Position numbers and translations under genes: made by a program
The notes under the pieces: model-generated
Databases searched by the model: none
The model's input: the letters and a program-made list of their open reading frames with translations, nothing else
What the model was told of the DNA's origin: nothing
Shown: piece after piece, positions 16,729-25,403 of the stretch
Layout: each line of letters starts with the position of its first letter
Position numbering within the stretch: the first letter of the stretch is position 1
Source of the DNA: Halorarius halobius
GTDB taxonomy: Archaea > Halobacteriota > Halobacteria > Halobacteriales > Haloarculaceae
NCBI RefSeq assembly: GCF_024298865.1
Contig: NZ_CP101161.1
Location: forward strand, 641,227-705,226
DNA length: 64,000 bases
Direction of reading: 5' to 3'

Positions 16729-17768
16729 GCGCGCCGGAGCCGAACCTCGAACACGGCACCCCGAGGGTCGTTGTCCCGCACCGACACCTCGCCGCCGCAG
16801 GCGGTCACGATGGTCTCGACGAGATAGAGGCCGAGGCCGGTCGACCCCGATTCGAGGCCGGTCGTCCCCTGCTCGAACACGCGCGACTTCTGTGCGTCCG
16901 GAACCCCGGGGCCGTCGTCGGCGACGGTGACGACCACCCAGTCGTCGCCCGCGTCGACGCCGACGGTGACGACGGGCGTCTCGCTGTCGTTGTGCTGGAC
17001 GGCGTTGCGGAGCAGGTTGCCGAACACCGACGACAGCAGTGGCGTTCCCTCGACGGACACGTCGCCCACGTCGGGCGCGTCGAACCGCGCCGTCTCGAAC
17101 GCGAGGCGAGCCTTCTCCAGTTCCGCGTCGAGCACGTCGCCGAGCGGCGTCGGCCGGCGGTCCAGTTCCCCCGACTCCTCGATGACGGTTATCACGTCCC
17201 GGAGCGCGTCGGTGAGGTCGACGACGTGGTCGGCGACCCGCACCGTCCGCTCGACCACCTCGCGCTGGTCGGGGCCGAGCTCCGCCTCCAGCAGTTCCAG
17301 CCAGCCGGAGACGACGCTCATGTCGTTGCGGATGTCGTGGCGGACGATGCGGTTCAGGACGGTCAGCTGTTCGTTCTTCGACTCGAGTTCGCGCTCGCGC
17401 TCGACGCGGTCGGTCACGTCCCGCGAGGTGAGCAGGTAGCCGCCGATGGACTCGAGGCGGTCGCTGGAGGCGACGGTCTCGAACCAGCGCCACGAGCCGT
17501 CGGCGTGGCGGATGCGGTACTCGACGCGGTACTCGGTGCCGCTGTCGTCCGCGATGGCGCGCCGAAACGTCTCGCGGGCGCGCTCGCGGTCCTCGGGATG
17601 GAGGTCCCGAAACACGTCCCGGCCGACCCGTTCCTCGGGGTCGTAGCCGAGCGCGTCCTCGATGGCGGGACTGGCGTATCGAACCGTCCCCTCGCCGTCG
17701 AGGACGGTTATCACGTCGCGGGAGTGCCTGAGAACGACTTTCAACTCATCTTCGAGAACCGGATTCAT
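16725..17768 (-). CDS. PAS sensor histidine kinase
   Basis: A 347-residue cytoplasmic sensor kinase. Residues 5-130 form a PAS domain (LRHSRDVITVLDGEGTVRYASPAIEDALGYDPEERVG) with its C-terminal extension (DGSWRWFETVAS). The dimerisation/phosphoacceptor helix carries VLNRIVRHDIRNDMSVV with the phosphorylated His. The ATPase domain has the N box (NLLRNAVQHN), the G1 box (VADDGPGVP) and a G2-like STGLGLYLVETI. No transmembrane segment, so it senses an internal signal. No receiver is encoded nearby. The type is common in haloarchaea and its output cannot be told from here. Confidence 0.9.
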   Translation of the reverse strand: MNPVLEDELKVVLRHSRDVITVLDGEGTVRYASPAIEDALGYDPEERVGRDVFRDLHPEDRERARETFRRAIADDSGTEYRVEYRIRHADGSWRWFETVASSDRLESIGGYLLTSRDVTDRVERERELESKNEQLTVLNRIVRHDIRNDMSVVSGWLELLEAELGPDQREVVERTVRVADHVVDLTDALRDVITVIEESGELDRRPTPLGDVLDAELEKARLAFETARFDAPDVGDVSVEGTPLLSSVFGNLLRNAVQHNDSETPVVTVGVDAGDDWVVVTVADDGPGVPDAQKSRVFEQGTTGLESGSTGLGLYLVETIVTACGGEVSVRDNDPRGAVFEVRLRRA

Positions 17769-17830
17769 TACACCCAGTGAGTGTCAGCACGATATAAACT
17801 CACCGCCGAATTTCGGCCGACAGAACGAGC

Positions 17831-18646
17831 TCAGTCGGCGTCGACCGCGCAGGTGTCGGTGTAGTCGACGTCGTGGACCGACTCGATGCCGCCCTCGGTA
17901 CAGACGGGGCAGTCCGGGCGCTGTTCGACCGGTATCTCGCGGAACGTCATGTCCGCGGCGTCGTAAAACAGGAAGCGGCCGGCGAGCGTCTCGCCGTACG
18001 CCAGCGCGAGCTTTATCGCCTCCGTCGCCTGGATGGTGCCGACGACGCCCGGCAACACCCCGAGCACGCCCGCCGTCGCGCAGTCGGGAACCGTGCCGGG
18101 TTCGGGCGCCTCGGGGAAGATACACCGGTAACAGGGCCCCTCGCCGTCGAAGGTAGCGACCTGCCCCTCGAACCGGAGGATGGCGCCGTGGGCGAACGGG
18201 ACGCCCGCGAGCGTGCAGGCGTCGTTGACGAGATACCGGGTGGCGAAGTTGTCGGAGCCGTCGACGACGATGTCGTAGTCGGCTATCAGGTCTTCGACGT
18301 TCTCGGTCGTGACGCGCGTCTCGTGGGGTTCGACGGTCACGTCGGGGTTGAGCCGCTCGACGTACTCGCGGGCCGACTCCACCTTCGGGCGCCCCACGTC
18401 GGCGTCGGCGTGAATCACCTGTCGCTGGAGGTTCGACCGCTCGACGACGTCGTCGTCCGCGATGCCGAGCGTGCCGACGCCCGCCGCCGCGAGATACTGG
18501 ATAACCGGCGAACCGAGGCCGCCGGCGCCGAGACACAGCACCCGCGAGTCGAGCAGTTCCGCCTGCCCCTCGGGGCCCACCTCGTCCATGATGATGTGTC
18601 TGGAGTAGCGGTCGAGCTGTTCGGGGTCGAGCGAGAGGTCGGCCAT
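17831..18646 (-). CDS. ubaA: UbaA-type E1-like sulfurtransferase/adenylyltransferase (HesA/MoeB/ThiF family)
   Basis: A 271-residue E1-like enzyme that adenylates the C-terminal Gly of ubiquitin-like SAMP/MoaD/ThiS proteins for protein conjugation and for sulfur transfer to molybdopterin and tRNA. Visible: the nucleotide-binding GAGGLGSPV (residues 41-48), DNFATRYLVND, the zinc Cys pairs Cys172/Cys175 and Cys246/Cys249, and the catalytic Cys189 in VPDCATAGVLGVLPG. Start at 18646 (MADLSLDPEQLDRYSRHIIMDEVG) matches the family start. With the JAMM protease 1.4 kb away it supplies both directions of sampylation. The gene symbol is by family role, since archaea usually carry one E1 serving all three jobs. 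Confidence 0.88.
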   Translation of the reverse strand: MADLSLDPEQLDRYSRHIIMDEVGPEGQAELLDSRVLCLGAGGLGSPVIQYLAAAGVGTLGIADDDVVERSNLQRQVIHADADVGRPKVESAREYVERLNPDVTVEPHETRVTTENVEDLIADYDIVVDGSDNFATRYLVNDACTLAGVPFAHGAILRFEGQVATFDGEGPCYRCIFPEAPEPGTVPDCATAGVLGVLPGVVGTIQATEAIKLALAYGETLAGRFLFYDAADMTFREIPVEQRPDCPVCTEGGIESVHDVDYTDTCAVDAD

Positions 18647-18775
18647 ATTCGAGAGTTGGGGCGCTCGGGCAAAAGCTTCGGCCCACGCGACCACCCACGT
18701 CGCCGCGGGGGAGGTTTGGACGCGTTTGTCAGAACCCCTTTTGTTCGATGTCGGAACTCACGAACAGAGGCACAC

Positions 18776-21700
18776 ATGAGCGACGACAGTTCGAACGACA
18801 TCGGCCGGCGGAGCTTCATGAAGGCCGCCGGCACCGTCGCCGGGGCGGGCCTGCTCGGCGTGGGAACGGACGCCGTCGGGGCGGCCGAGAGCGGCATCGG
18901 CGAGCGGTTTCTGAACTGGCGGACGGTCGAGGCACAGAAGGTGTGGGACCGCGGCTATCGGGGACGACCGGACAGGACGGTCGCGCTGACGGACTCGGGC
19001 GTCGCGGCGCGGCATCCGGACCTCGGGCCGTGGAACGGCATCCTCGCGGACATCAAGGACGGGTCGGTCAAACTGGCCGACACCGACGGCGCCGACTTCA
19101 CCGAGGCCGACGCGGAGACGACGTTCACCACCCTGGAGACGCTCACCGACTCGGGCACCATCGGGCCCGGCGTGGCCGACGCCGGCCAGAGCCAGCGGAA
19201 GGTGATGGTCACGTTCACGCCGTCGACGGCGAAGACGAAGACGGACGACAGCGTCGACAGCAAGGAGGCCAACTACATCGATGCGAACCTGACGTGGACG
19301 CCCCAGCGGGCGGACAACGAACTCCTCCTCGAGAAGTTCGTGGACGGGAACTGGAAGCAGGTCGGCGCGTCGACCAACTTCAACCCACAGACCGGGGCGG
19401 GCGAGACCATCGCGGTCGAGGTCGACCCCGACGTGAAGTACCGGCTGGTCATCGAGACGTACATCAACGCGCAGGCGACGTACGAGTTGACCGCGAAGGT
19501 TCAGAACAAGACCGTGAAGGGCGGCGACGGCGGGCCGCAGTTCACGTTCGAGTCGACCGACAGCATCGACCCGTTCGCGGACGTACCCGACGACCCGACG
19601 GCGGCGGACGCGACGACGCCGAAGACGGTCGGCTGGTACGACGCCGGCACCCGCTACGGGAGCTTCGACCGGCCGCGCGACCCCGACGGCCACGGGAGCC
19701 ACGTCGCCTCCACGATGGCCGGCTCCGGTCGCGCCTCGACCGTCGACCACGACAACACGACGGTCCACGAACCGCGTACCGTGCTCGTGCCGGGTGACTT
19801 CATCGAGTACGAAGTCGAGGTCGGCGCGAAGGAGACGGTGTTCGCCTCCGGCTTCGGCGAGCAGGTGAAGATCGAGATCGTCCACGACGACGAGGTCGTC
19901 CACACCTCGCCCGCCCGGTTCGACAGCATCATCGCCGACGAACCGGCGGTCCACGACTCCGGGACGGCGACGTACACCGTCCGCGTGCGCCCGTCGCGGA
20001 CGCAGGACGCCGCCGTGGCGGCGGGCGCCCCCGTGGGCACGGTGGACGCACCCGCCGACCCCGAGGAGGGGACCCCCACCGCGGGCCGCATCGACGAGAT
20101 AGCCGTCGGTACCTACCACTCGCCGGTGGACGCGGTCGGCGAGCGGGTCGAAGACCAGGGGCAGGCCGTCCACAGCGGCGTCGCGCCCAACCAGTCCATC
20201 GTCGGTCTGCAGGGGCTCTCCGAGCCGACGGCCGACCTCGCGGCCCACGCCGAGACGTTCGCGGACGCGTTCAACATCCGCGCGGTCAACATGTCGTGGG
20301 GCTTCCTGCTGGGCGCGCCGGTCGGCGGCGCGGGCGGGGCGACCAGCCCCCTTCCGAGCCAGATTCGGAACATCGCGAAGGGCGGCATCCTCACCGTGGC
20401 CTCGGCGGGCAACGCCATCACGCCCGCGAACGGCAACGGCTCGGCAGCGGGCCAGGACGAGGCCATCTCCGTGGTCGCGACCGGCCCGTTCGACGGCATC
20501 GCCTCCTACTCGTCGGGCGGCCTCGCGACCGTCGACGAGAGCGAAAGCGAGGACGCCGAGGACGGCGTCCCGGTCGACCGCAAGCCGGACGTCACCGCGC
20601 CCGGCGGCGATCTGAAGCCGGACGTCATCACCCTGCTCGCGGGCGTCAGCCACCCCGTCCCCTCGTACTACGAACTCGTCCGTGCGGCGCTCGCGCCGAG
20701 CCCCGACGAGTCGTTCGAGGCGGGGGACCCGCCGCGTGACTTCCTCTCCATCGGCGGCACGTCGATGGCCTCGCCGTACACCACCGGCACCGCGGGACTG
20801 GTCGCACAGGCGATGGAGGAGGACGCGCCCGACGACATCGCGCTACCCGAGCCGGCCGAGACCGGCCTCGAGGAGACCCTGCGGCTGAAGCAGGCCATCC
20901 TCGCCACGGCGAGCGAGACGCCGTTCACGGCCGCGCCGTACCACAACGCCAAGACGACGCCCCACCAGCCGACCTACGAGCACGGCGGTCGCGACCCCTA
21001 CGAGGGGTACGGCCGCGTCAACCCCGACGCCGCCGTCGACGCCGTCTCCCGGCCGCTGGTCGCGGCCGACGACGATGCGCTCGTCGACACCTCGACGGTC
21101 GACCCGAGCGACACCGCCAGCGCCACCAGCGAGGAGGCGGTCGGCCTCTACATCCCCGAGGACTCGCGTGCGGTCGCGGGCTATCTCGACCTCGAGGACG
21201 GCGACGCCGTCACGGTCGACATCGCCCATCAGTTCTACTCGGGCGGCAACAAGGGGATGGCCAAGGATGCCCCGTGGCTCGACCTGTTCGTCTACGACGC
21301 CGCCAACCCCGCCGAGAACGGCGAACCAAACATCGTCGCCAGCGTGCAGGGACGACAGGGCTCCGGTTCGGTCTCCGTCAGCGGCGCGGGGACGTACTAC
21401 GTGGTCGCCAAAATCGTCAACGTCCCCGGCGCGGTCAACGGCTACGACGTCCGGTCGAACTTCGAGTTGACCGTCAGCTACACCGCGCCCGCGCTCCCGA
21501 CGCTGTCGGCGTCGGGCGCTCGGAGCGACGACGGGTCGGCGTTCACCGCCGGGCAGACCAACCAGGTGACGCTCCGCCTGCGGGACATCAGCCCGCAGGT
21601 CGACGACGACGCCACGGTCGAACTGTACGACGAGTCGCCGTGGGCACTCACCGAGTTCGGCAACGACGGCGTCAGCCGCGACCCCGACACCGGCGAGGTG

Positions 21701-21934
21701 TCGCTGGGTACGGTGAAAGCCGAGGATATCAAGAGCGGCGAGGTCGTCAGGAGCTACTTCGTCGAGGCGCCGAGCAGTAGCGGTCAGTACACGTTCGGTC
21801 CGGCGTCGGTCGAAATCGACGCGGAGGCAGACCTCAAGGGCACGACCGCCACCTACGGCGGCACCGAGACCAACGTCGTCGTCGGCACCTCGACCAACCC
21901 CGGCGAGGCCGGCAGCACGACGACCGACCTGTAA
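18776..21934 (+). CDS. large Tat-exported subtilisin-family serine protease (halolysin-like, with inserted domains)
   Basis: A 1052-residue secreted protease. A twin-arginine signal (IGRRSFMKAAGTVAGAGLLGVG) directs folded export. The S8 triad is complete: Asp73 (VALTDSGVAARHPDL), His306 (DPDGHGSHVAST) and Ser663 (GGTSMASPYTTGTAGLV), with the oxyanion Asn in VASAGNAITP. About 230 residues separate Asp and His, where 35-60 is usual, so a beta-rich domain is inserted there. Another lies between His and Ser (about residues 325-425). A C-terminal region (residues 750-1052) has PPC-like and CARDB-like beta domains (YYVVAKIVN; TFGPASVEIDAEADL) for binding or stability. No prodomain precedes Asp73. 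The start at 18776 follows the signal. It is divergent from ubaA. Confidence 0.9.
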   Translation: MSDDSSNDIGRRSFMKAAGTVAGAGLLGVGTDAVGAAESGIGERFLNWRTVEAQKVWDRGYRGRPDRTVALTDSGVAARHPDLGPWNGILADIKDGSVKLADTDGADFTEADAETTFTTLETLTDSGTIGPGVADAGQSQRKVMVTFTPSTAKTKTDDSVDSKEANYIDANLTWTPQRADNELLLEKFVDGNWKQVGASTNFNPQTGAGETIAVEVDPDVKYRLVIETYINAQATYELTAKVQNKTVKGGDGGPQFTFESTDSIDPFADVPDDPTAADATTPKTVGWYDAGTRYGSFDRPRDPDGHGSHVASTMAGSGRASTVDHDNTTVHEPRTVLVPGDFIEYEVEVGAKETVFASGFGEQVKIEIVHDDEVVHTSPARFDSIIADEPAVHDSGTATYTVRVRPSRTQDAAVAAGAPVGTVDAPADPEEGTPTAGRIDEIAVGTYHSPVDAVGERVEDQGQAVHSGVAPNQSIVGLQGLSEPTADLAAHAETFADAFNIRAVNMSWGFLLGAPVGGAGGATSPLPSQIRNIAKGGILTVASAGNAITPANGNGSAAGQDEAISVVATGPFDGIASYSSGGLATVDESESEDAEDGVPVDRKPDVTAPGGDLKPDVITLLAGVSHPVPSYYELVRAALAPSPDESFEAGDPPRDFLSIGGTSMASPYTTGTAGLVAQAMEEDAPDDIALPEPAETGLEETLRLKQAILATASETPFTAAPYHNAKTTPHQPTYEHGGRDPYEGYGRVNPDAAVDAVSRPLVAADDDALVDTSTVDPSDTASATSEEAVGLYIPEDSRAVAGYLDLEDGDAVTVDIAHQFYSGGNKGMAKDAPWLDLFVYDAANPAENGEPNIVASVQGRQGSGSVSVSGAGTYYVVAKIVNVPGAVNGYDVRSNFELTVSYTAPALPTLSASGARSDDGSAFTAGQTNQVTLRLRDISPQVDDDATVELYDESPWALTEFGNDGVSRDPDTGEVSLGTVKAEDIKSGEVVRSYFVEAPSSSGQYTFGPASVEIDAEADLKGTTATYGGTETNVVVGTSTNPGEAGSTTTDL

Positions 21935-21937
21935 CCC

Positions 21938-22231
21938 TCACTCCCTGTTTTCGTCGGCCGGCCCCTCGAACGCTCGCAACTGCAGGTCCAACTGGTCGAG
22001 CAGTTCGGGCGTCACCGCGGCCTCCAGTTCGATGACCTCGCCGACGTGGTCGTCGAGTTCCCCGCGAAGCGCCTGCGCTTCGGCTGGCTCCATCCCCAGC
22101 GGAAACCGCACCTCGTCGCGGAGCCGCGCGGCGTAAGCCGTCAGCACGGCCGCCATCGTCGCCTCGTCGAGGTCCCCCTCGGCTTCGACCAGCAGGTCGC
22201 CCACCCGGTCGCGGAACTCGTCGGTGTCCAT
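21938..22231 (-). CDS. conserved hypothetical protein, 97 aa
   Basis: A 97-residue, strongly acidic and helical protein (MDTDEFRDRVGDLLVEAEGDLDEATMAAVLTAYAARLRDEVRFPL) without Cys or membrane segments. Pattern of heptad-like Leu/Val spacing suggests a small helical bundle. I recognise no family. It converges with the subtilase gene (3 bp between stops) and diverges from the MFS gene at 22348. Confidence 0.6.
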   Translation of the reverse strand: MDTDEFRDRVGDLLVEAEGDLDEATMAAVLTAYAARLRDEVRFPLGMEPAEAQALRGELDDHVGEVIELEAAVTPELLDQLDLQLRAFEGPADENRE

Positions 22232-22347
22232 AGTCCGGCGTCGGCGGCAAGCGGCAAAAGGGGTGTCACTCGCGGCGGTCGGGGGAACGGCGAGCCGAGG
22301 GGACGCCGCTCCGGAACCGACTTCCCGCGGACGGTCAGACGCCCGGT

Positions 22348-23661
22348 ATGGACACCGACCGGGGGCAGCTGGCCGCGCTCTATCTCACGCGCTTTGCGGG
22401 CGGGTTCGGGCTGGCGACGCTCGCCACCCTGTTGCCGACGTACATCGACCTCTACGACCCCTCGGGGCTGGTCATCGGCCTGTTCACGGCGGCGTTCACG
22501 CTCGCACAGACCGCGGCCATCGTCCCGTTCGCGTGGGGTGGCGACGCCGGCGACAAGCGGTGCGTCCTGCTTGCGGCCGTCGGCCTGTCGGCGGTGACGT
22601 ACGTCGCGTTCGCGCTCGTCGACGGCTCGTGGGACCTCGTCGGCGCGCGGGCACTCCAGGGCGCGGCCGCCACCGGCGCGTCCCTCCTCTCGCTGGCGCT
22701 GGTGGGCGAGCGCGCGCCGGTCGGCGGGCGGGCGAACCACATCGGGAAGGCGAACGCCGCGCGCCTGCTGGCGGGCATCGTCGGCGCGCTCTCGGCGGGC
22801 GTGCTGTACCAGACGCTTGGGTTCACCGCCATCTACACGCTCATCACGGTGCTTCTGGTCGCGGCCGCCGTCGCCGTCGTCGCGTTCGTCGGCCCCGACG
22901 GTACCCGAATCGAGGGGTTCCCGTTCGGGTCGCTGGCGCTCAACGAACGGCTGTTGACGCTGTCGACGTTCCGCGGCCAGTACGCCGTCGCCGTCACGCT
23001 CGTCCGGACGTGGGTGCCCATCTTCGCGGGCGTCGCCGCCGCGAAAGGGGGCCTCGCGTACGGCTCGTTCGCCGTCGCCGTCGTGTTCACCGCCGAGAAG
23101 GCCGCGAACATGGTCTGTCAGCCGTACACCGGCCGCCTGTCCGACCGGTTCGGCCGCGCGGCGTTCGTCGCGGCGGGCGGCGCCGCCTACGGACTGGTCG
23201 CGCTGGTCGTCCCGTTCACGCCCGCCATCGGGGAGGCGCTCGGCCTGCCGGCGGGCCTGCCCGGCGCGGCGTGGCTGGCGAGTACGCCGCTCGTCGCGGC
23301 GCTGGGCGTCGCTGGCCCCGTCGGCGGGGTTGCGACGCTGACGCCCGCCATCCTCCCGCTGGTGGCCTGCAACGCCCTCCTGGGCGTCGCGGACGCGTTT
23401 CGCGAACCGGCGAGCATGGCGCTGTTCGCCGACGAGGGCGAGACGGACGACGACGGCGGCGTCGCCGCCTCGTTCGGCATCCGCGAGTTCGTCTGGCGGC
23501 CCGGGAGCGTCGCCGCCCCGCTTCTGGGCGGGTGGCTCATGACCGGCGTCGGGATGGCGTGGGTGTTCTACGTCGGCGCCGCCGCGGCGTTCTCGGCGGT
23601 CGGCGTGTTCCTCGCCGTGCTCACCGCCCGTCACGGCGCGGGCGCGCTGTCGACGTGGTGA
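22348..23661 (+). CDS. MFS transporter
   Basis: A 437-residue major facilitator with twelve predicted helices: LYLTRFAGGFGLATLATLLPTYIDLYDPSG at helix 1, the half-conserved cytoplasmic motif GGDAGDKRCVLLAAVGL after helix 2, and TGRLSDRFGRAAFVAAGG after helix 8, the classical D-R-x-G-R-R/K signature. The substrate is unknown. The exonuclease-fold gene follows on the same strand within about 40 bp, so the two are likely co-transcribed. Confidence 0.85.
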   Translation: MDTDRGQLAALYLTRFAGGFGLATLATLLPTYIDLYDPSGLVIGLFTAAFTLAQTAAIVPFAWGGDAGDKRCVLLAAVGLSAVTYVAFALVDGSWDLVGARALQGAAATGASLLSLALVGERAPVGGRANHIGKANAARLLAGIVGALSAGVLYQTLGFTAIYTLITVLLVAAAVAVVAFVGPDGTRIEGFPFGSLALNERLLTLSTFRGQYAVAVTLVRTWVPIFAGVAAAKGGLAYGSFAVAVVFTAEKAANMVCQPYTGRLSDRFGRAAFVAAGGAAYGLVALVVPFTPAIGEALGLPAGLPGAAWLASTPLVAALGVAGPVGGVATLTPAILPLVACNALLGVADAFREPASMALFADEGETDDDGGVAASFGIREFVWRPGSVAAPLLGGWLMTGVGMAWVFYVGAAAAFSAVGVFLAVLTARHGAGALSTW

Positions 23662-23701
23662 CGCCCGGACGTTTGAAGTGCGGCGCCGTCGCCCTCCGGG
23701 T

Positions 23702-24382
23702 GTGCGACTGGCGCTGGACATCGAGACGGTCAGCCCCGACCTGGGGCCGGACGAGCGGCCGGACTTCCGCGATTCGGACGACTTCGAGTTGCTCGCAGTG
23801 GCGCTGGGCTACGAGCGGCCCGAGGGCGTCGAGTCGACGGTGCTGTTCCGCGACGGCACCGACGCCGCCAGCGAACTCGCGCTCCTCGACCGGGTACTCG
23901 ACTGGTGTGACGCCCGGCCGGCGAAGACGCTCGTGACGTACAACGGGGAGGCGTTCGACCTCCTGCATCTCCGCGGCCGGGCCGAGCGCGCGGCCGCGGC
24001 GGTCGGCGACGACGAGGTACCCGACAGGGTCGACGCGTTCCTCGACGGCCTCGCGCACGACGACCTGCGGGACCGCGCGGTCGACCGCTGGGGCGGCCGC
24101 CCGCGGTTCGAGGACGCCTGCGACCGGGTCGGCGTCGACGTGCCCGAGACGCTATGGCGCGAGTACGACCACGGCCGCGACCCGCGCGCGTGGCGGGGCG
24201 CGACCGGTACCGACGACCCGACGGTGCAGAACAGCGACGTGCCGGGGTTCGGCGCCGCCTACCTCGACCTCGCGGCCGTCGGCGCGACGGACACGCTCAC
24301 GTTCCGGGAACTGGAGCGGATGCTCACCGACTACGCGCTCGCGGACGTGGAACCGCTGTTCGAACTGGCGGACGCCCTGTGA
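23702..24382 (+). CDS. DEDD-type 3'-5' exonuclease / ribonuclease H-like protein
   Basis: A protein of about 226 residues with an RNase-H-like exonuclease fold. Motif I is at the very start (RLALDIETVSPDLGP: Asp and Glu), motif II is in VTYNGEAFDLLHLRGRAE (Asp), and a further Asp is in TDYALADVEPLFEL. This matches the group of predicted archaeal DNA/RNA exonucleases related to the DnaQ/YprB type. The GTG at 23702 places the start one residue before motif I; a second GTG at 23678 would add an Arg/Pro leader. It follows the MFS gene closely and ends in front of the convergent msrB. Confidence 0.75.
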   Translation: MRLALDIETVSPDLGPDERPDFRDSDDFELLAVALGYERPEGVESTVLFRDGTDAASELALLDRVLDWCDARPAKTLVTYNGEAFDLLHLRGRAERAAAAVGDDEVPDRVDAFLDGLAHDDLRDRAVDRWGGRPRFEDACDRVGVDVPETLWREYDHGRDPRAWRGATGTDDPTVQNSDVPGFGAAYLDLAAVGATDTLTFRELERMLTDYALADVEPLFELADAL

Positions 24383-24448
24383 CGCGTCTCGCGGCCTCCC
24401 CGCTCGCCCTCGCCGCTCACGGCTCCCGTTGGTCGCCGTTCGCCGGTC

Positions 24449-24473
24449 CGAGGACTCGTTTCACTCGTCCTCG
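24449..24473. repeat. hairpin with conserved 11-nt loop, copy 2
   Basis: The stem CGAGGAC/GTCCTCG (7 bp) encloses TCGTTTCACTC, matching the loop consensus TCRYTNCRYTC. It lies where the exonuclease-fold gene and msrB converge. The last codons and stop of msrB are part of the structure, so it could serve as a bidirectional transcription end. Confidence 0.55.
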
Positions 24474-24868
24474 CCCTCGAAGTCCAGCGCCGCCGAGTTG
24501 ATACAGAACCGCTTGCCCGTCGGCTCCGGGCCGTCGTCGAACACGTGGCCGAGGTGGCCCTCGCAGTTCGCACAGACGACTTCGGTGCGAACCATCCCGT
24601 GCGAGCGGTCTTCGCGGAACTCGATTGCACCCTCCTCGGCGTCGTAGAAGGAGGGCCACCCCGACCCCTCGGTGTCGAACTTCGTGTCGGAGTCGAACAG
24701 CACCGCGCCACAGCCCGCGCAGGTGTACTGCCCGTCGTCGTCCTTGCCGATGAACTCGCCGGTGAACTTCGGCTCGGTGCCCTGCTCGCGGAGGATTTCG
24801 TACTCCTCGTCGGTCAGTATCTCGCGCCACTCCTCGTCGGTTCTGGGGACGCTGTCGCCCTCGCTCAT
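24461..24868 (-). CDS. msrB: peptide-methionine (R)-S-oxide reductase MsrB
   Basis: A 135-residue MsrB, which reduces the R-epimer of methionine sulfoxide in proteins and so repairs oxidative damage. The catalytic Cys122 is in GKRFCINSAALDF, and the structural zinc is held by Cys50/Cys53 (YTCAGCGA) and Cys99/Cys102 (VVCANCEGH). The substrate-binding segment SGWPSFYDAEEGAIEF and the GHVFDDGPEPTG stretch are intact. The length is that of a stand-alone MsrB. Its stop codon lies inside a conserved-loop hairpin. It converges with the exonuclease gene. Confidence 0.95.
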   Translation of the reverse strand: MSEGDSVPRTDEEWREILTDEEYEILREQGTEPKFTGEFIGKDDDGQYTCAGCGAVLFDSDTKFDTEGSGWPSFYDAEEGAIEFREDRSHGMVRTEVVCANCEGHLGHVFDDGPEPTGKRFCINSAALDFEGEDE

Positions 24869-24942
24869 GTCCCCCCGTACGCGCCGGAGCGCCTTGGATG
24901 TCGTGGCGGTAGTCTCAAGACGCGCCGCGCGGACGGACGGAT

Positions 24943-25116
24943 ATGCGAACCGAAGCGGAGATTCGGGAGCGGATCGAGCATCTCGAGGAGGAGTACGACC
25001 GCCACGACCCGCCGAAGTCGGCGCTGGAAGACGAGACGGAGATAGCCATCCTGCGGGCCATCGAGGAACTGGAGTGGGTACTCGAGGAGTTCGAGGACGA
25101 GGCGTTCACGACGTAG
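24943..25116 (+). CDS. small acidic coiled-coil protein, 57 aa
   Basis: A 57-residue frame (MRTEAEIRERIEHLEEEYDRHD then ALEDETEIAILRAIEELEWVLEEFEDEAFTT) with an ATG at 24943 and TAG at 25114-25116. It is highly charged and helical with clear heptad spacing, so probably a dimeric coiled coil. Small proteins with this look (R-x-R-I-x-x-L-x-x-E-x-x at the N-terminus) are common in haloarchaea. It is divergent from msrB (about 74 bp between starts) and its last 11 bp overlap the end of the convergent cupin gene. Confidence 0.6.
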   Translation: MRTEAEIRERIEHLEEEYDRHDPPKSALEDETEIAILRAIEELEWVLEEFEDEAFTT

Positions 25117-25402
25117 CCGCAAGCACGAGCACCGCACGAGTGTCGTCGAGGGCGCGGGGCGCCACCTCGCGGGCCCCGTCGAACCGCACCAGTTCTCCGG
25201 CACCGACCTCGAGCGGGTCGCCGTCGAGTCGCAGGTCGAGGCGTCCCTCTACGACGTGACAGACGACGACGCGGTCGGGGTGGGAGTGGCGGGGGCGCTC
25301 CTCGCCGGCGGAAAGCGACAGGCGGACGACCCGCGGGTCGCCGTCGAACACGGGGGCGACCGTTCCGTCGAGCGCGTCGAGCGCGACGACGTCGTCGGCC
25401 AT
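25106..25402 (-). CDS. cupin-domain protein
   Basis: A 98-residue single cupin. The barrel motif 1 is present as PRHSHPDRVVVCHVVEGRLDL (two His for metal plus Cys), and motif 2 is reduced (GAGELVRFDGAREVAPRAL), with no obvious third His. Metal binding is therefore possible but not certain. The gene starts 1 bp after the stop of the MoaD/ThiS-like gene, so both come from one transcript whose promoter region contains the palindrome at 25833-25846. A role in the denitrification island is inferred from that shared site. Confidence 0.78.
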   Translation of the reverse strand: MADDVVALDALDGTVAPVFDGDPRVVRLSLSAGEERPRHSHPDRVVVCHVVEGRLDLRLDGDPLEVGAGELVRFDGAREVAPRALDDTRAVLVLAATS

Positions 25403-25403
25403 C

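Noticed and set aside
17873-18775. Extension of the subtilase frame 300 residues upstream
   Set aside because: It would cross the antisense ubaA gene. The twin-arginine signal fixes the start at 18776.
18758-20653. 631-residue open frame antisense to the subtilase gene
   Set aside because: Composition is Arg/Gly/Val-biased and shows no domain. It mirrors codon bias of the subtilase, as expected in a high-GC genome.
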